Part shown: in pieces, positions 40,112-48,808 of the stretch
Position numbering within the stretch: the first letter of the stretch is position 1
Layout of the letters: every line of letters starts with the position of its first letter
NCBI RefSeq assembly: GCF_003600355.1
Contig: NZ_CP032416.1
Location: 62,001-126,000, forward strand
Direction of reading: 5' to 3'
From: Clostridium fermenticellae
Lineage (GTDB): Bacteria; Bacillota; Clostridia; Clostridiales; Clostridiaceae
Length of the DNA: 64,000 nt
Program-made: the position numbers and the translations under genes
Notes under the pieces: model-generated
What the model was told of the DNA's origin: nothing
What the model saw: only the letters and a program-made list of their open reading frames with translations
Databases searched by the model: none

Positions 40112-41605
40112 ATGAAAAAAATTAGGTTAGTGTTGATTATATTTTCGTTTATTTTGTTTGTCAGCGGATTTAAGGTAAAGGCATCATCAACTCAATTGAC
40201 TACACGTACCAATATTGATACTAATAAGGAGTGGACTGTAAAATTTAATAGTGAACTTAATGAAAGTACTGTAACTAGTGACAATTTGAAGGTTACTGAT
40301 TCAAGTGGTAATGTGATTCCTGTCTATGTAAAGTTAGGTGCTGATAGGAAAACAGTTATAGTTAGTCCTCAAGTTTCTGGATATGCACCAGATGCCAAGT
40401 ATACTCTAACTGTGGGAAATGAATTTAAGTCTGTGACAGGTAAAAGTCTAGCAAAATCTGTCCAAATGGAATTTGATACTATAAATAAATACAGTGATGG
40501 AACTGATTATATGAACTTGCCTAAAGTAACCTCCTGTGATTTTGAGTACACACCGCTTCTTTCTAATGAAAAGCAGGTATTTACTATAGGGACAAGCTAT
40601 TCTGGAAGTGTTGAATATAGGATATTTGTACATAGTTATTCAGATTCTCAAGATGTTTATACTGAATTAACTAATGGATATACAGAAACTCAAGATGGAA
40701 AAATAACTTCACTTAAAACACTTAAATCAAATGATAATGGTCAAAAGTATAAGGCTATTATATATGTAAGAAGAAATGGACAAGATGGTGCTCATAATGA
40801 TGTCAATACAGATTATGATAATTATTATGTTGATTATTTTAGATGTATAGATAGTGTCGATAATGGAGAAGATTCATATACAAGCTATGATTCTACACTA
40901 AGTCAGCTTGTGGATACTCAATATAATCAAAACCCTGTATTTGTAGAAGCATATGATTTAAATAATAAGGCTAGTAAAAATCAGATTAAATATTACATGG
41001 ACCCAAACAATTTTTTGGATAGTTACGGGAAATATCAATTTATGAGATTAAGTTATGTAGATTCAAGTGTAACTGCTGATTCTTTAAATAATATATTAAA
41101 GGGAAAAGGTATATTGGAAGGAAAAGGACAGGTATTTTTAGATGCTGCAAAAGAAAGTAATATAAATGTAGCGTATTTGATATCTCAATCATTGCTGGAA
41201 ACTGGAAATGGACAATCTGTTTTAGCTAATGGAGGAAAACGTGATACTGATGGAAATTATATATTTGGATCCCCTGCATATAATTTCTTTTCTATAGGAG
41301 CCTTTGACTCTGACTCAGATTATTATGGTACTAAAATGGCCTATGATAATAAATGGTTTACTCCAGATGAGGCAATTAAGGGTGGAGCAGAATGGATTGC
41401 TTCAAGTTATATAAATAACACGCAAACTAAACAAGATACCTTGTATAAAATGAGATGGAATCCACTTAATTCAGGTACTCATCAGTATGCAACTGACATA
41501 AGTTGGGCATATAAACAAATAAGTGATATGATAAAGGGTTTAAAAGCTATCCTTGAACAAGCTCCTGATATAAAAATAATTTTTGATATACCCCAGTTTA
41601 AGTGA
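40112..41605 (+). CDS. Secreted N-acetylglucosaminidase (autolysin) with Ig-like domain
   Basis: 497 residues. Signal peptide 1-25 (ends VKASS). A Big_5/SbsA-like Ig domain of about 28-125 (EWTVKFNSELNESTVTSDNLKV...VTGKSLA) and a middle beta-rich region follow. The C-terminal glucosaminidase domain is about 330-480, with the catalytic Glu in ISQSLLETGNGQSV and FFSIGAFDSD as in LytD/LytG enzymes. It cleaves the GlcNAc-MurNAc bond of peptidoglycan at the surface. GGAGGG precedes the ATG; a bidirectional terminator follows. Confidence 0.85.
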   Translation: MKKIRLVLIIFSFILFVSGFKVKASSTQLTTRTNIDTNKEWTVKFNSELNESTVTSDNLKVTDSSGNVIPVYVKLGADRKTVIVSPQVSGYAPDAKYTLTVGNEFKSVTGKSLAKSVQMEFDTINKYSDGTDYMNLPKVTSCDFEYTPLLSNEKQVFTIGTSYSGSVEYRIFVHSYSDSQDVYTELTNGYTETQDGKITSLKTLKSNDNGQKYKAIIYVRRNGQDGAHNDVNTDYDNYYVDYFRCIDSVDNGEDSYTSYDSTLSQLVDTQYNQNPVFVEAYDLNNKASKNQIKYYMDPNNFLDSYGKYQFMRLSYVDSSVTADSLNNILKGKGILEGKGQVFLDAAKESNINVAYLISQSLLETGNGQSVLANGGKRDTDGNYIFGSPAYNFFSIGAFDSDSDYYGTKMAYDNKWFTPDEAIKGGAEWIASSYINNTQTKQDTLYKMRWNPLNSGTHQYATDISWAYKQISDMIKGLKAILEQAPDIKIIFDIPQFK

Positions 41606-41615
41606 TTATATAAAT

Positions 41616-41650
41616 ATAAAGGATTAAGTTTTTAAAACTTAATCCTTTAT
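41616..41650. terminator. Bidirectional terminator
   Basis: ATAAAGGATTAAGTTT with complement between convergent genes. Confidence 0.8.
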
Positions 41651-41656
41651 TAATAT

Positions 41657-41899
41657 CTAATTTAAGATATTTTTAGCTTTTTTAAGATTGTTTTCTTCAA
41701 TAAAAGGGGCATAAAATTCGAAGAGCTTTTCATGTCCGCAACTTGAACATATACAAGTGCACATGTCATAAGGAACATCGTCAATAATATCTATTTCTAA
41801 ATTTTCTGCTATGTACTCTCCTCCACATATTTCACAGGGAGTATCATTTATAACAGAATATTCACTTTCGATATATTTCATTATTTCTTTAATGGTCAT
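41657..41899 (-). CDS. Small zinc-ribbon-like protein, hypothetical
   Basis: 80 residues, acidic, with CEICGG (about 21-25) and CTCICSSCG (about 46-54), which could form one zinc ribbon. GGAGGTTC precedes the ATG. Transcribed alone, between the autolysin and spmA. No function can be named. Confidence 0.7.
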   Translation of the reverse strand: MTIKEIMKYIESEYSVINDTPCEICGGEYIAENLEIDIIDDVPYDMCTCICSSCGHEKLFEFYAPFIEENNLKKAKNILN

Positions 41900-42057
41900 T
41901 TGAACCTCCGATAACTATATAAAATTGCATACGTCAATGTTAACACTCTTTTATTTTTATTTCAATAAAGAATTTAGTTTTGGGGTTAACTTTGAAGATT
42001 GTCCTCATATATTTAAATATGAGTATTTTACATAAATGTTTCTCGGAGGAAATATAT

Positions 42058-42633
42058 ATGATAAATGTTATATGGTTTGTAATTCTGATTTTTAGCATAG
42101 TATTCGGACTTTTTACAGGAAGAGGGGATGAACTTTCTAAAGCAATAATATCTTCTGCAGATTCATCTATAAAACTTATAATAGGTCTTATTGGGATCAT
42201 GAGTTTATGGTGTGGAATAATGAACATTGCTAAAGAGAGTGGAATAACATCTAAACTTGCTAGTCTCTTAAAACCTATTTTAAGGTTTGTTTTTAAGGAT
42301 GCAGCTAGAGATGAAAAGACACTAGGGTATATAATTATGAACTTAACTGCTAATATGATGGGGCTTTCAAATGCTGCCACACCATTTGGAATAAAGGCTA
42401 TGCAGGAACTTAGTAGATTGAATAATTACAAGAGTGCGGCTAGTAATGATATGGTATTATTTCTTGTTATAAATGCTGTTTGCATACAACTTGTACCAAC
42501 AACTGTGATTTCTATAAGAGCAGCTTCTGGATCTCAAGATCCAGCTGTAATTATACTGCCAACAATAATTTCAAGTACTATATCAGGTATATGCGGAGTT
42601 ATAATTTGCAAGATACTTCAGAGATATTTTTAA
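42058..42633 (+). CDS. spmA: Spore maturation protein A
   Basis: 191 residues from ATG 42058 (GGAGG ahead). Membrane protein of the nucleoside-recognition (Gate) fold: GIMSLWCGIMNIAKESG, MNLTANMMGLSNAATPFGIKAM and a C-terminal helix pair. Together with SpmB it is needed for spore core dehydration and heat resistance, probably as a membrane transporter subunit. 14 bp before spmB. Confidence 0.93.
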   Translation: MINVIWFVILIFSIVFGLFTGRGDELSKAIISSADSSIKLIIGLIGIMSLWCGIMNIAKESGITSKLASLLKPILRFVFKDAARDEKTLGYIIMNLTANMMGLSNAATPFGIKAMQELSRLNNYKSAASNDMVLFLVINAVCIQLVPTTVISIRAASGSQDPAVIILPTIISSTISGICGVIICKILQRYF

Positions 42634-42647
42634 ATAAGGAGGAAAAT

Positions 42648-43166
42648 ATGCAATATATTACTAAGTCTATAATTCCTATATTAATTCTTGTAGTAGTTAC
42701 ATATGGTATGATTAAAAATGTTAAAATATATGAATGTTTTGTAGATGGAGCTAAAGATGGAATAGGCATATGTATAAAAATTTTCCCGTATCTTCTTGCT
42801 ATGTTTATTGCAATAGGAGTATTTAGAGAATCCAATGCCTTAAATTATTTCATAAATATTATACGACCTGTGGTAAAGCTTATAGGACTTCCACCTGAAG
42901 TAGTACCTCTGATTATTGTAAAGCCACTGTCTGGCAGCGGAGCCCTTGGTGTATTTGCAGAAATACTAAATAAATTTGGCCCGGATAGCCAAATAGGATT
43001 AATATCATCTATAATAATGGGTTCTACAGAGACAATATTTTATACTATTACAGTTTATTTTGGAGCTGTTGGGATTAAAAAAATAAGACATGTACTTTGG
43101 GCAGCATTTTTTGCAGATTTAATATCTGTTATTTGTGCTGTTACTTTGATTAGAATTATGTTTTAA
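42648..43166 (+). CDS. spmB: Spore maturation protein B
   Basis: 172 residues from ATG 42648 (AAGGAGG ahead). Gate domain membrane protein: DGAKDGIGICIKIFPYLLAM, the conserved KPLSGSGALGVFAEI and IMGSTETIFYTITVYFGAVGIKK. Partner of SpmA in spore dehydration. Together with spmA it forms a two-gene unit upstream of the family 4 UDG gene. Confidence 0.93.
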   Translation: MQYITKSIIPILILVVVTYGMIKNVKIYECFVDGAKDGIGICIKIFPYLLAMFIAIGVFRESNALNYFINIIRPVVKLIGLPPEVVPLIIVKPLSGSGALGVFAEILNKFGPDSQIGLISSIIMGSTETIFYTITVYFGAVGIKKIRHVLWAAFFADLISVICAVTLIRIMF

Positions 43167-43204
43167 TATACTTATAGAATCAATTATTCTTAGAGGTGAA
43201 AAAA

Positions 43205-43765
43205 TTGTTAAAGTGGAGAGAACTATATGATGAGTGTTTAAAGTGTGATAAATGTGAACTGTGTAAAAATAAAACTAATATGGTATTTGGAGACGGAAAT
43301 CCTAGATCAAAGCTTATGTTTATTGGTGAAGCTCCTGGAGCTGATGAGGATAGAACTGGAATCCCATTTGTAGGAAGAGCAGGACAACTCTTAAATAAAG
43401 GATTACTTGAGCTTAATTTGGTAAGAGAAAGGGACTATTACATATGTAATATATGCAAGTGCAGACCTCGAAATAATAGAACGCCGTATGAAGAAGAGGC
43501 TAAAGCTTGTATTCCTTATCTTAGAAATCAGACTGCACTTATAAAACCTAAAATAATAGTTTGTTTGGGAGCTACAGCGTTAAAATATATATTAGGGAGC
43601 GATTTTAGAATAACTCGAGATAGAGGAAAGTGGATAGAGAGGAAGGGAATACTCCTGACATCAACATTCCATCCATCTGCTATACTTAGAGATCAAAGTA
43701 AAAAAGCTTCTTTCTGGAAGGATCTAAAAGATATAAAGCAAAAATATGATCAAATAAAAGAATAA
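43205..43765 (+). CDS. Family 4 uracil-DNA glycosylase with [4Fe-4S] cluster
   Basis: About 186 residues. TTG 43205 is likely the start, with GAGG 8 bp upstream (GTG 43196 would overlap it). Cys residues [10 protein letters not shown] near the N terminus together with CKCRP and KACIPYL supply the iron-sulfur ligands. The active-site motifs are [19 protein letters not shown] and the HPSA loop (TFHPSAILR). It excises uracil from DNA in base-excision repair. Confidence 0.88.
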   Translation: MLKWRELYDECLKCDKCELCKNKTNMVFGDGNPRSKLMFIGEAPGADEDRTGIPFVGRAGQLLNKGLLELNLVRERDYYICNICKCRPRNNRTPYEEEAKACIPYLRNQTALIKPKIIVCLGATALKYILGSDFRITRDRGKWIERKGILLTSTFHPSAILRDQSKKASFWKDLKDIKQKYDQIKE

Positions 43766-43823
43766 AAAATTATTATATTGGGAAATATGTTATGTAAAGG
43801 CATTACAATTCAATAAGATTATA

Positions 43824-43852
43824 TTGACATATATGTATTTGTGGAATAATAT
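43824..43852 (+). promoter_or_regulatory. metG promoter
   Basis: TTGACA 43824-43829, 17-bp spacer, TAATAT 43847-43852. Confidence 0.8.
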
Positions 43853-43858
43853 ATTGTT

Positions 43859-44140
43859 AAAGTGCTATGAAGGAAAGAGTAGTAAAAATGAGGTATCTAT
43901 AAGAGAACCGAGATTGGTGAAAGTCGGTGGTTACTTAATTTTATGAATATGGTTCCAGAGCAGGTTATCTGAATAACTATTAGTAGGGTGACACGGCACG
44001 CAGCCGTTATATTGCAGGGTAATAGAAGTTTTTTACTGAGTTACTTAGTGAGATTCTTATCGTGAGGTAAGAGTGAATTAGAGTGGTAAAGCGTATGATT
44101 ATGCCTCTATATGGATTTATATCCATATAGAGTTTTTTTT
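43859..44140 (+). ncRNA. T-box leader of metG
   Basis: A leader of about 280 nt. The stem I segment AAGAGAACCGAGATTGGTGA is followed by an ATG that could be the Met specifier (about 43942-43944). The T-box AGAGTGGTAAAGCG (44080-44093) has the UGGU bulge, which pairs with the ACCA end of uncharged tRNA-Met. A terminator hairpin (12-bp stem 44105-44132, then eight T) follows. Uncharged tRNA should favour the antiterminator and raise metG expression. Confidence 0.82.
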
Positions 44141-44186
44141 ATGCGTATTATTCTAAATATAAATAAACTGGAAAGGAAGAAGAATA

Positions 44187-46124
44187 ATGAAAAAGAGAAC
44201 CTATTATGTTACAACACCAATTTATTATCCATCTGCAAATCTTCATATAGGAAATACTTATACTACTGTTGCAGCAGATGTCCTAGCAAGATTTAAGAGA
44301 TTAACAGGATATGATGTAATGTTTTTAACTGGAACAGATGAACATGGTCAAAAAATTCAGAGATTAGCGGAAGCAAAAGGAGTTACACCAAAGGAATATG
44401 TTGACGTTATTGTCTCCGGGATTAAGGACCTTTGGAAAATAATGAATATAAGTTATGATAAATTTATAAGAACTACAGATGATTATCATATAAAGGGAGT
44501 TCAAGATATATTTAAGAAATTATACGATCAGGGAGATATATATAAAGGATACTATGAGGGATGGTATTGTACACCATGTGAATCTTTTTGGACAGAAACA
44601 CAGCTTGTAGATGGCAATTGCCCTGATTGTGGCAGACCGGTTGAGAAGACAAAGGAAGAAGCATACTTTTTCAAGATGTCTAAATATGCCCCAAGATTAA
44701 TAGAATATATAGAAAATCATCCGGATTTTATACAGCCGGAATCAAGAAAAAATGAAATGTTAAATAACTTTTTAAAGCCAGGACTTCAGGATTTATGTAT
44801 ATCAAGAACATCATTTGACTGGGGAATTCCTGTCACATTTGATGAAAAACATGTTATATATGTTTGGATAGATGCACTTTCAAATTATATTACTGCTCTG
44901 GGATATGGGAGTAACAATACAGAAGCGCTTGATAAATACTGGCCAGCTGATATACATCTAGTAGGAAAAGATATACTTAGATTTCATACAATTTATTGGC
45001 CTATTATGCTTATGGCCCTTGGAATGCCACTTCCAAAGCAAGTTTTTGGGCATGGATGGCTTCTTGTAAATGGTGGGAAGATGTCAAAATCAAAGGGAAA
45101 TGTGGTGGATCCAGTTGTTCTTGTGAATGAATTCGGGACAGATCCTGTGAGATATTATCTTTTAAGGGAGATACCATTTGGATCAGATGGATTATTTAAC
45201 AATGAAATATTTATAAATAAAATAAATTCTGATCTCGCAAATGATCTTGGAAATTTATTATCAAGAACTTGTGCCATGGCCGAAAAGTATTTTGACGGAA
45301 TTATACCTGCACCAACTGCAAAGGAAAATGTTGACGATAATCTTATAGAGTGTGCATTGTCTACACCTAAAAAGTTAGAGGATAGTATGGATAAACTCAG
45401 GATACCTGAAGCACTTGATACTATTTGGGAGCTTGTAGGTAAGGCAAATAAATATATAGATGAAACAACTCCCTGGATTCTTGCGAAAGATGAGGATAAG
45501 AAAGACAGGCTTGGCACTGTTATTTATAATTTAGTTGAATCCTTAAGATTTATATCGGTATGTTTAGTACCTTTTTTGCCGGAAACAAGCGAAAAAATAA
45601 ATAAACAGTTAAATGTAGATATTGCAACCTGGGATAGTCTTGCCTCATTTGACGGAACTCAAGCAGGAAATAAGGTACAAAAGGGAGATATTCTATTTCC
45701 TAGAATAGATGTGGAAAAGAAGATAGAGGAACTTAATAGAATTAAGGAACAGAATAAGGCAGCTGCAAAGAAGACCGAAATGCAGCCAATAAAGGATCAG
45801 ATAACAATAGATGATTTTGAAAAGATAGATTTAAGGGTTGCCAAAGTTTTGGAGTGTGAGTCAATTAAAGGTGCAAAAAAACTGTTAAAGTTCAAGGTTG
45901 ATTTGGGAGGAGAACAAAGACAGATCGTATCTGGAATATCTAAATATTATAAACCAGAAGAATTAGTTGGTAAATCTGTAATAGTTGTAGCGAATTTAAA
46001 GCCAGTTAAACTAATGGGAGAAATTTCTCAAGGAATGATACTTTCTGGAGCTACAGATGATAACAGCAAGCTATTTACTGCTACATTAGATGGAGAGCTG
46101 CCAGCCGGAAGCATTGTAAGATAA
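44187..46124 (+). CDS. metG: Methionyl-tRNA synthetase
   Basis: 645 residues. PIYYPSANLHIGN is the HIGH motif and KMSKSKGNVVDP the KMSKS motif (about 300). A four-Cys zinc knuckle lies in the connective peptide (CTPCESFW...CPDCGRP, about 127-147). The C-terminal 105 residues are a tRNA-binding EMAP/Trbp111 OB domain (FEKIDLRVAKVLECESI). It charges tRNA-Met. Expression is under the T-box; GGAAAGGAAG precedes the ATG. The stop codon touches a long palindromic repeat. Confidence 0.97.
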   Translation: MKKRTYYVTTPIYYPSANLHIGNTYTTVAADVLARFKRLTGYDVMFLTGTDEHGQKIQRLAEAKGVTPKEYVDVIVSGIKDLWKIMNISYDKFIRTTDDYHIKGVQDIFKKLYDQGDIYKGYYEGWYCTPCESFWTETQLVDGNCPDCGRPVEKTKEEAYFFKMSKYAPRLIEYIENHPDFIQPESRKNEMLNNFLKPGLQDLCISRTSFDWGIPVTFDEKHVIYVWIDALSNYITALGYGSNNTEALDKYWPADIHLVGKDILRFHTIYWPIMLMALGMPLPKQVFGHGWLLVNGGKMSKSKGNVVDPVVLVNEFGTDPVRYYLLREIPFGSDGLFNNEIFINKINSDLANDLGNLLSRTCAMAEKYFDGIIPAPTAKENVDDNLIECALSTPKKLEDSMDKLRIPEALDTIWELVGKANKYIDETTPWILAKDEDKKDRLGTVIYNLVESLRFISVCLVPFLPETSEKINKQLNVDIATWDSLASFDGTQAGNKVQKGDILFPRIDVEKKIEELNRIKEQNKAAAKKTEMQPIKDQITIDDFEKIDLRVAKVLECESIKGAKKLLKFKVDLGGEQRQIVSGISKYYKPEELVGKSVIVVANLKPVKLMGEISQGMILSGATDDNSKLFTATLDGELPAGSIVR

Positions 46125-46125
46125 A

Positions 46126-46383
46126 TATAGGGTTTATGAATGTAAGCTTAACTTATGCTCCGACCGGGATTTCCAAAATACGTCATGTGAAAAATTTCTA
46201 GTAAGTTTAGACTTGCGCTTAAAAAAATCTAAGCAGATTTTATAAACTCGCTGTGTTCAGACATATAAAATCCATTAAGATTTTTAAGAACGCTTCACTA
46301 AGACTTACTACAAAATTTTTTAATGTGCCTTAATTTTAGAAATCCCGCTAAGGGCTAAGTTAAACTTCTACTTGTAAATTTTA
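46126..46383. repeat. Long palindromic repeat P1
   Basis: About 258 bp whose two arms (each about 120 bp) are imperfect reverse complements. The tip (from about 46243) carries AAACTCGCTGTGTTCAGACA. The left end is TATAGGGTTTATGAA. It is closely similar to P3 (58737-58999) along its whole length. It begins one base after the metG stop codon. No open frame of note. Confidence 0.85.
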
Positions 46384-46384
46384 A

Positions 46385-46646
46385 TAGAGTTTGTAATTTT
46401 AAAGTTAATTTATACCAGAGGGGGATACTAACAAAATATAGGTACATTAAATTCTTTTATTGTAATTCTTGGCCCGGTATTTTAGAAAATATATAAATAT
46501 TGATACTGTTTGAGCACAGCGAGTTTATCAATATTTATTAGATTTTCAAAATACCGGGCTTTAGAATTACTAAAAGCATTTATAGTACCGGATTTTGTCA
46601 GCATCTCCCGGGGGATGGATTAACTTTTCATTTACAAACCCTGTAT
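46385..46646. repeat. Long palindromic repeat P2 (inverted relative to P1)
   Basis: About 262 bp, again two complementary arms of about 120 bp. The tip on the minus strand reads AAACTCGCTGTGCTCAAACA, matching P1, and the end AAACCCTGTA is the complement of the P1-type terminus. The stem sequence differs from P1 although complementarity is kept. It directly abuts P1, tip orientation reversed. Confidence 0.8.
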
Positions 46647-46762
46647 AAAATCGTCCTTCAAGATAATTAAAAATTAAGTTTGTATAATAGCCCATATTAA
46701 TGCAGATTATATTATAAAACGGAGTAATTTTTATAGAAAACAGAAATGGAGGAAGATTTATT

Positions 46763-47350
46763 ATGAAAAGTTTACAAGGAACTAAAACAGCAGATAATCT
46801 TGCAAAGGCTTTTGCGGGAGAGTCTCAGGCTAGAAATAGATATACATACTATGGAAGAAAGGCAGATAAGGAGGGATATAAAAAAATTGCAGCAGTATTT
46901 TTAGAAGTGGCTGACAACGAGAGGGCTCATGCAAAGGTATTTTTTGATTTACTTGTGAGGGGACTAGGCAAAGCACATATAAAAGTTGACGCAGAGTATC
47001 CTATTGGATATGGGGATACAGAGCAGAATCTTCAGTATGCAGCGGAAGGTGAAAAAGAGGAATGGGGAACTCTTTATCCAAATTTTGCAGATCAAGCGAA
47101 AGAGGAAGGTTTTTCCGAGGTTGAAAGTGCATTTAGGGAGATAATAAAAATAGAAACATCTCATGAACAAATTTATATAAATTTACTTAATAATTTAAAG
47201 AGTGGTACTTTATATAAAAGAAACACAACTAAGAAGTGGAGATGTCGAAATTGTGGATATATTTTTGAAGGTACCGAGGCGCCTAAGGTATGTCCAGCAT
47301 GTAAGCATCCTCAAGGTTATTTTGAAATTATGGATAATATTGAACTATAA
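46763..47350 (+). CDS. rbr: Rubrerythrin
   Basis: 195 residues. The ferritin-like di-iron domain has GESQARNRYTYYGRKA, EVADNERAHAKVF and EIIKIETSHEQIY (ExxH ligands). A C-terminal rubredoxin-like domain (WRCRNCGYIFEG...CPACKHPQGYF) holds a FeS4 site. It reduces hydrogen peroxide to water in anaerobes, taking electrons from rubredoxin. GGAGGAAG precedes the ATG. Palindromic repeats lie on both sides. Confidence 0.95.
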   Translation: MKSLQGTKTADNLAKAFAGESQARNRYTYYGRKADKEGYKKIAAVFLEVADNERAHAKVFFDLLVRGLGKAHIKVDAEYPIGYGDTEQNLQYAAEGEKEEWGTLYPNFADQAKEEGFSEVESAFREIIKIETSHEQIYINLLNNLKSGTLYKRNTTKKWRCRNCGYIFEGTEAPKVCPACKHPQGYFEIMDNIEL

Positions 47351-47360
47351 TGGTCAAAGT

Positions 47361-47496
47361 GTTTTTATAAATGAAAGTTTAACTTATACGTAAGCGAACA
47401 ATACTTCACTAAGGCTTACTAAAAAATTTTCTAATGTGCTTACATTTTGGAAATGTCAGCTTACGTATAACTTAATCCTGGAATTACAAACCTCAT
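47361..47496. repeat. Partial palindromic repeat P4
   Basis: About 136 bp. The outer arms pair (ACTTATACGTAAGC with GCTTACGTATAACT). The right inner arm (from CTTCACTAAGGCTTACTA to TTACATTTTGGAAAT) resembles that of P1 and P3, but most of the left arm and the conserved tip are missing. It looks like an internally deleted member of the family. Confidence 0.7.
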
Positions 47497-47635
47497 AAAT
47501 AATAAGTACTAGGGGTTTTAGAACGATTTGTTGTGAGAGATTCTGAAATTACGGACAAGCATTATGAGAAACTTATAAATTTTGAGTAAATCTGATATAA
47601 TCTTAAATTAAAAAGATATATTCATGAGAAATAAC
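47497..47635. other. Spacer upstream of tatD
   Basis: With P4 and the tatD promoter and leader this makes a 402-bp gene-free stretch after rubrerythrin. Nothing else was recognised in it. Confidence 0.4.
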
Positions 47636-47663
47636 TTGACTATACAGCCATATGTAATAAAAT
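47636..47663 (+). promoter_or_regulatory. tatD promoter
   Basis: TTGACT 47636-47641, 16-bp spacer, TAAAAT 47658-47663. Confidence 0.6.
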
Positions 47664-47752
47664 GGAAATGTGTTGTATGGTTATTTTACACACTTTATAA
47701 CAATTATAAAGTAAATATTTAAAAAGTTAAGATTTGAATGGAGAGAGATACA

Positions 47753-48556
47753 ATGGATGAATTTAATGATAATTTAATTAAAAACGAAGTTAAAATATTT
47801 GATGCACATGCACATTATGATGATGAGGAATTTGATAACGATAGAGATGAGTTAATAAAAGAACTTCAGAGAAATAATATTGTAGGTATATTAAATTGCG
47901 GGTCTTCTATGAAGGGTTCAGAGGACTCTGTTAAGCTTGCTCGAGAATATGATTTCTTTTATGCAGCAGTTGGTATACATCCAGAGTATGCAGATAAATT
48001 TAATCAGGAACAAGTGTTAAAAATAAGAAATTTATTAATGAACGATAAAGTTAAAGCTATAGGAGAAATAGGACTCGATTATCATTATGATGAAAATCCG
48101 TCTAGAAATATACAGAAAAAAGCCTTTGTAAGTCAGATGAAGATTGCTGAGGAATTTAATTTACCTGTTATTATACATGATAGAGATGCACATGAGGATA
48201 CATTAGAAATTGTGAAATCATTTCCAAATGTAAAAGGTGAAATTCACTGTTTCTCTGGAAGTGTTGAGTTTGCAAAAGAATATTTAAAATTGGGATATTA
48301 TCTAGGGATTACAGGTGTTGTTACATTTAAAAATGCGAAAAAAACAGTTAAGGTTGTAGAACAGATTCCTATTAACAGAATTTTAGTTGAAACGGATTGT
48401 CCTTATATGACGCCTGTGCCATATAGAGGCAAGAGAAATATGTCTCTGTATATATATTACATAATGAATAAAATATCTGAAATTAAAGGAATTCCAATAC
48501 AAGAGGTGAGTTTTAATACTATTAATAATATAAAAAACTTGATTGGTTTAAGGTAA
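47753..48556 (+). CDS. tatD: TatD-family metal-dependent DNase
   Basis: 267 residues from ATG 47753, with GGAGAGAG upstream. TIM-barrel metal ligands: FDAHAHYDD (HxH), GEIGLDYHY with the Glu, VIIHDRDAHEDT, IHCFSG and LVETDCPYM with the Asp. TatD enzymes are 3'-5' exonucleases on damaged or single-stranded DNA. It corresponds to B. subtilis yabD, which also follows metS. Confidence 0.92.
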   Translation: MDEFNDNLIKNEVKIFDAHAHYDDEEFDNDRDELIKELQRNNIVGILNCGSSMKGSEDSVKLAREYDFFYAAVGIHPEYADKFNQEQVLKIRNLLMNDKVKAIGEIGLDYHYDENPSRNIQKKAFVSQMKIAEEFNLPVIIHDRDAHEDTLEIVKSFPNVKGEIHCFSGSVEFAKEYLKLGYYLGITGVVTFKNAKKTVKVVEQIPINRILVETDCPYMTPVPYRGKRNMSLYIYYIMNKISEIKGIPIQEVSFNTINNIKNLIGLR

Positions 48557-48808
48557 TGGTGTATAATGGAAAATGTTATTATAAATTTCCATTTATGTAA
48601 TAAAATTAAAAATTGCTTGTATAATTATATTATATAGGATCCACTATAAAAATAAACTCTTTCAAAAAGCTATTATAATATTTATAATTTATACATTTTA
48701 TGCACAAAGCTGCATTTTAGATTTAAAATTGGAGTGCTATTTTACTTGCTTAATTTTGTTGAGTTTTAAGATTTTGAATGTCGCTCCTGCCTGAAGGAGG
48801 TATTTCTT

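Noticed and set aside
46126-46646. Coding capacity of the palindromic repeats
   Set aside because: No frame with a start, ribosome site or conserved protein; both strands are full of stops.
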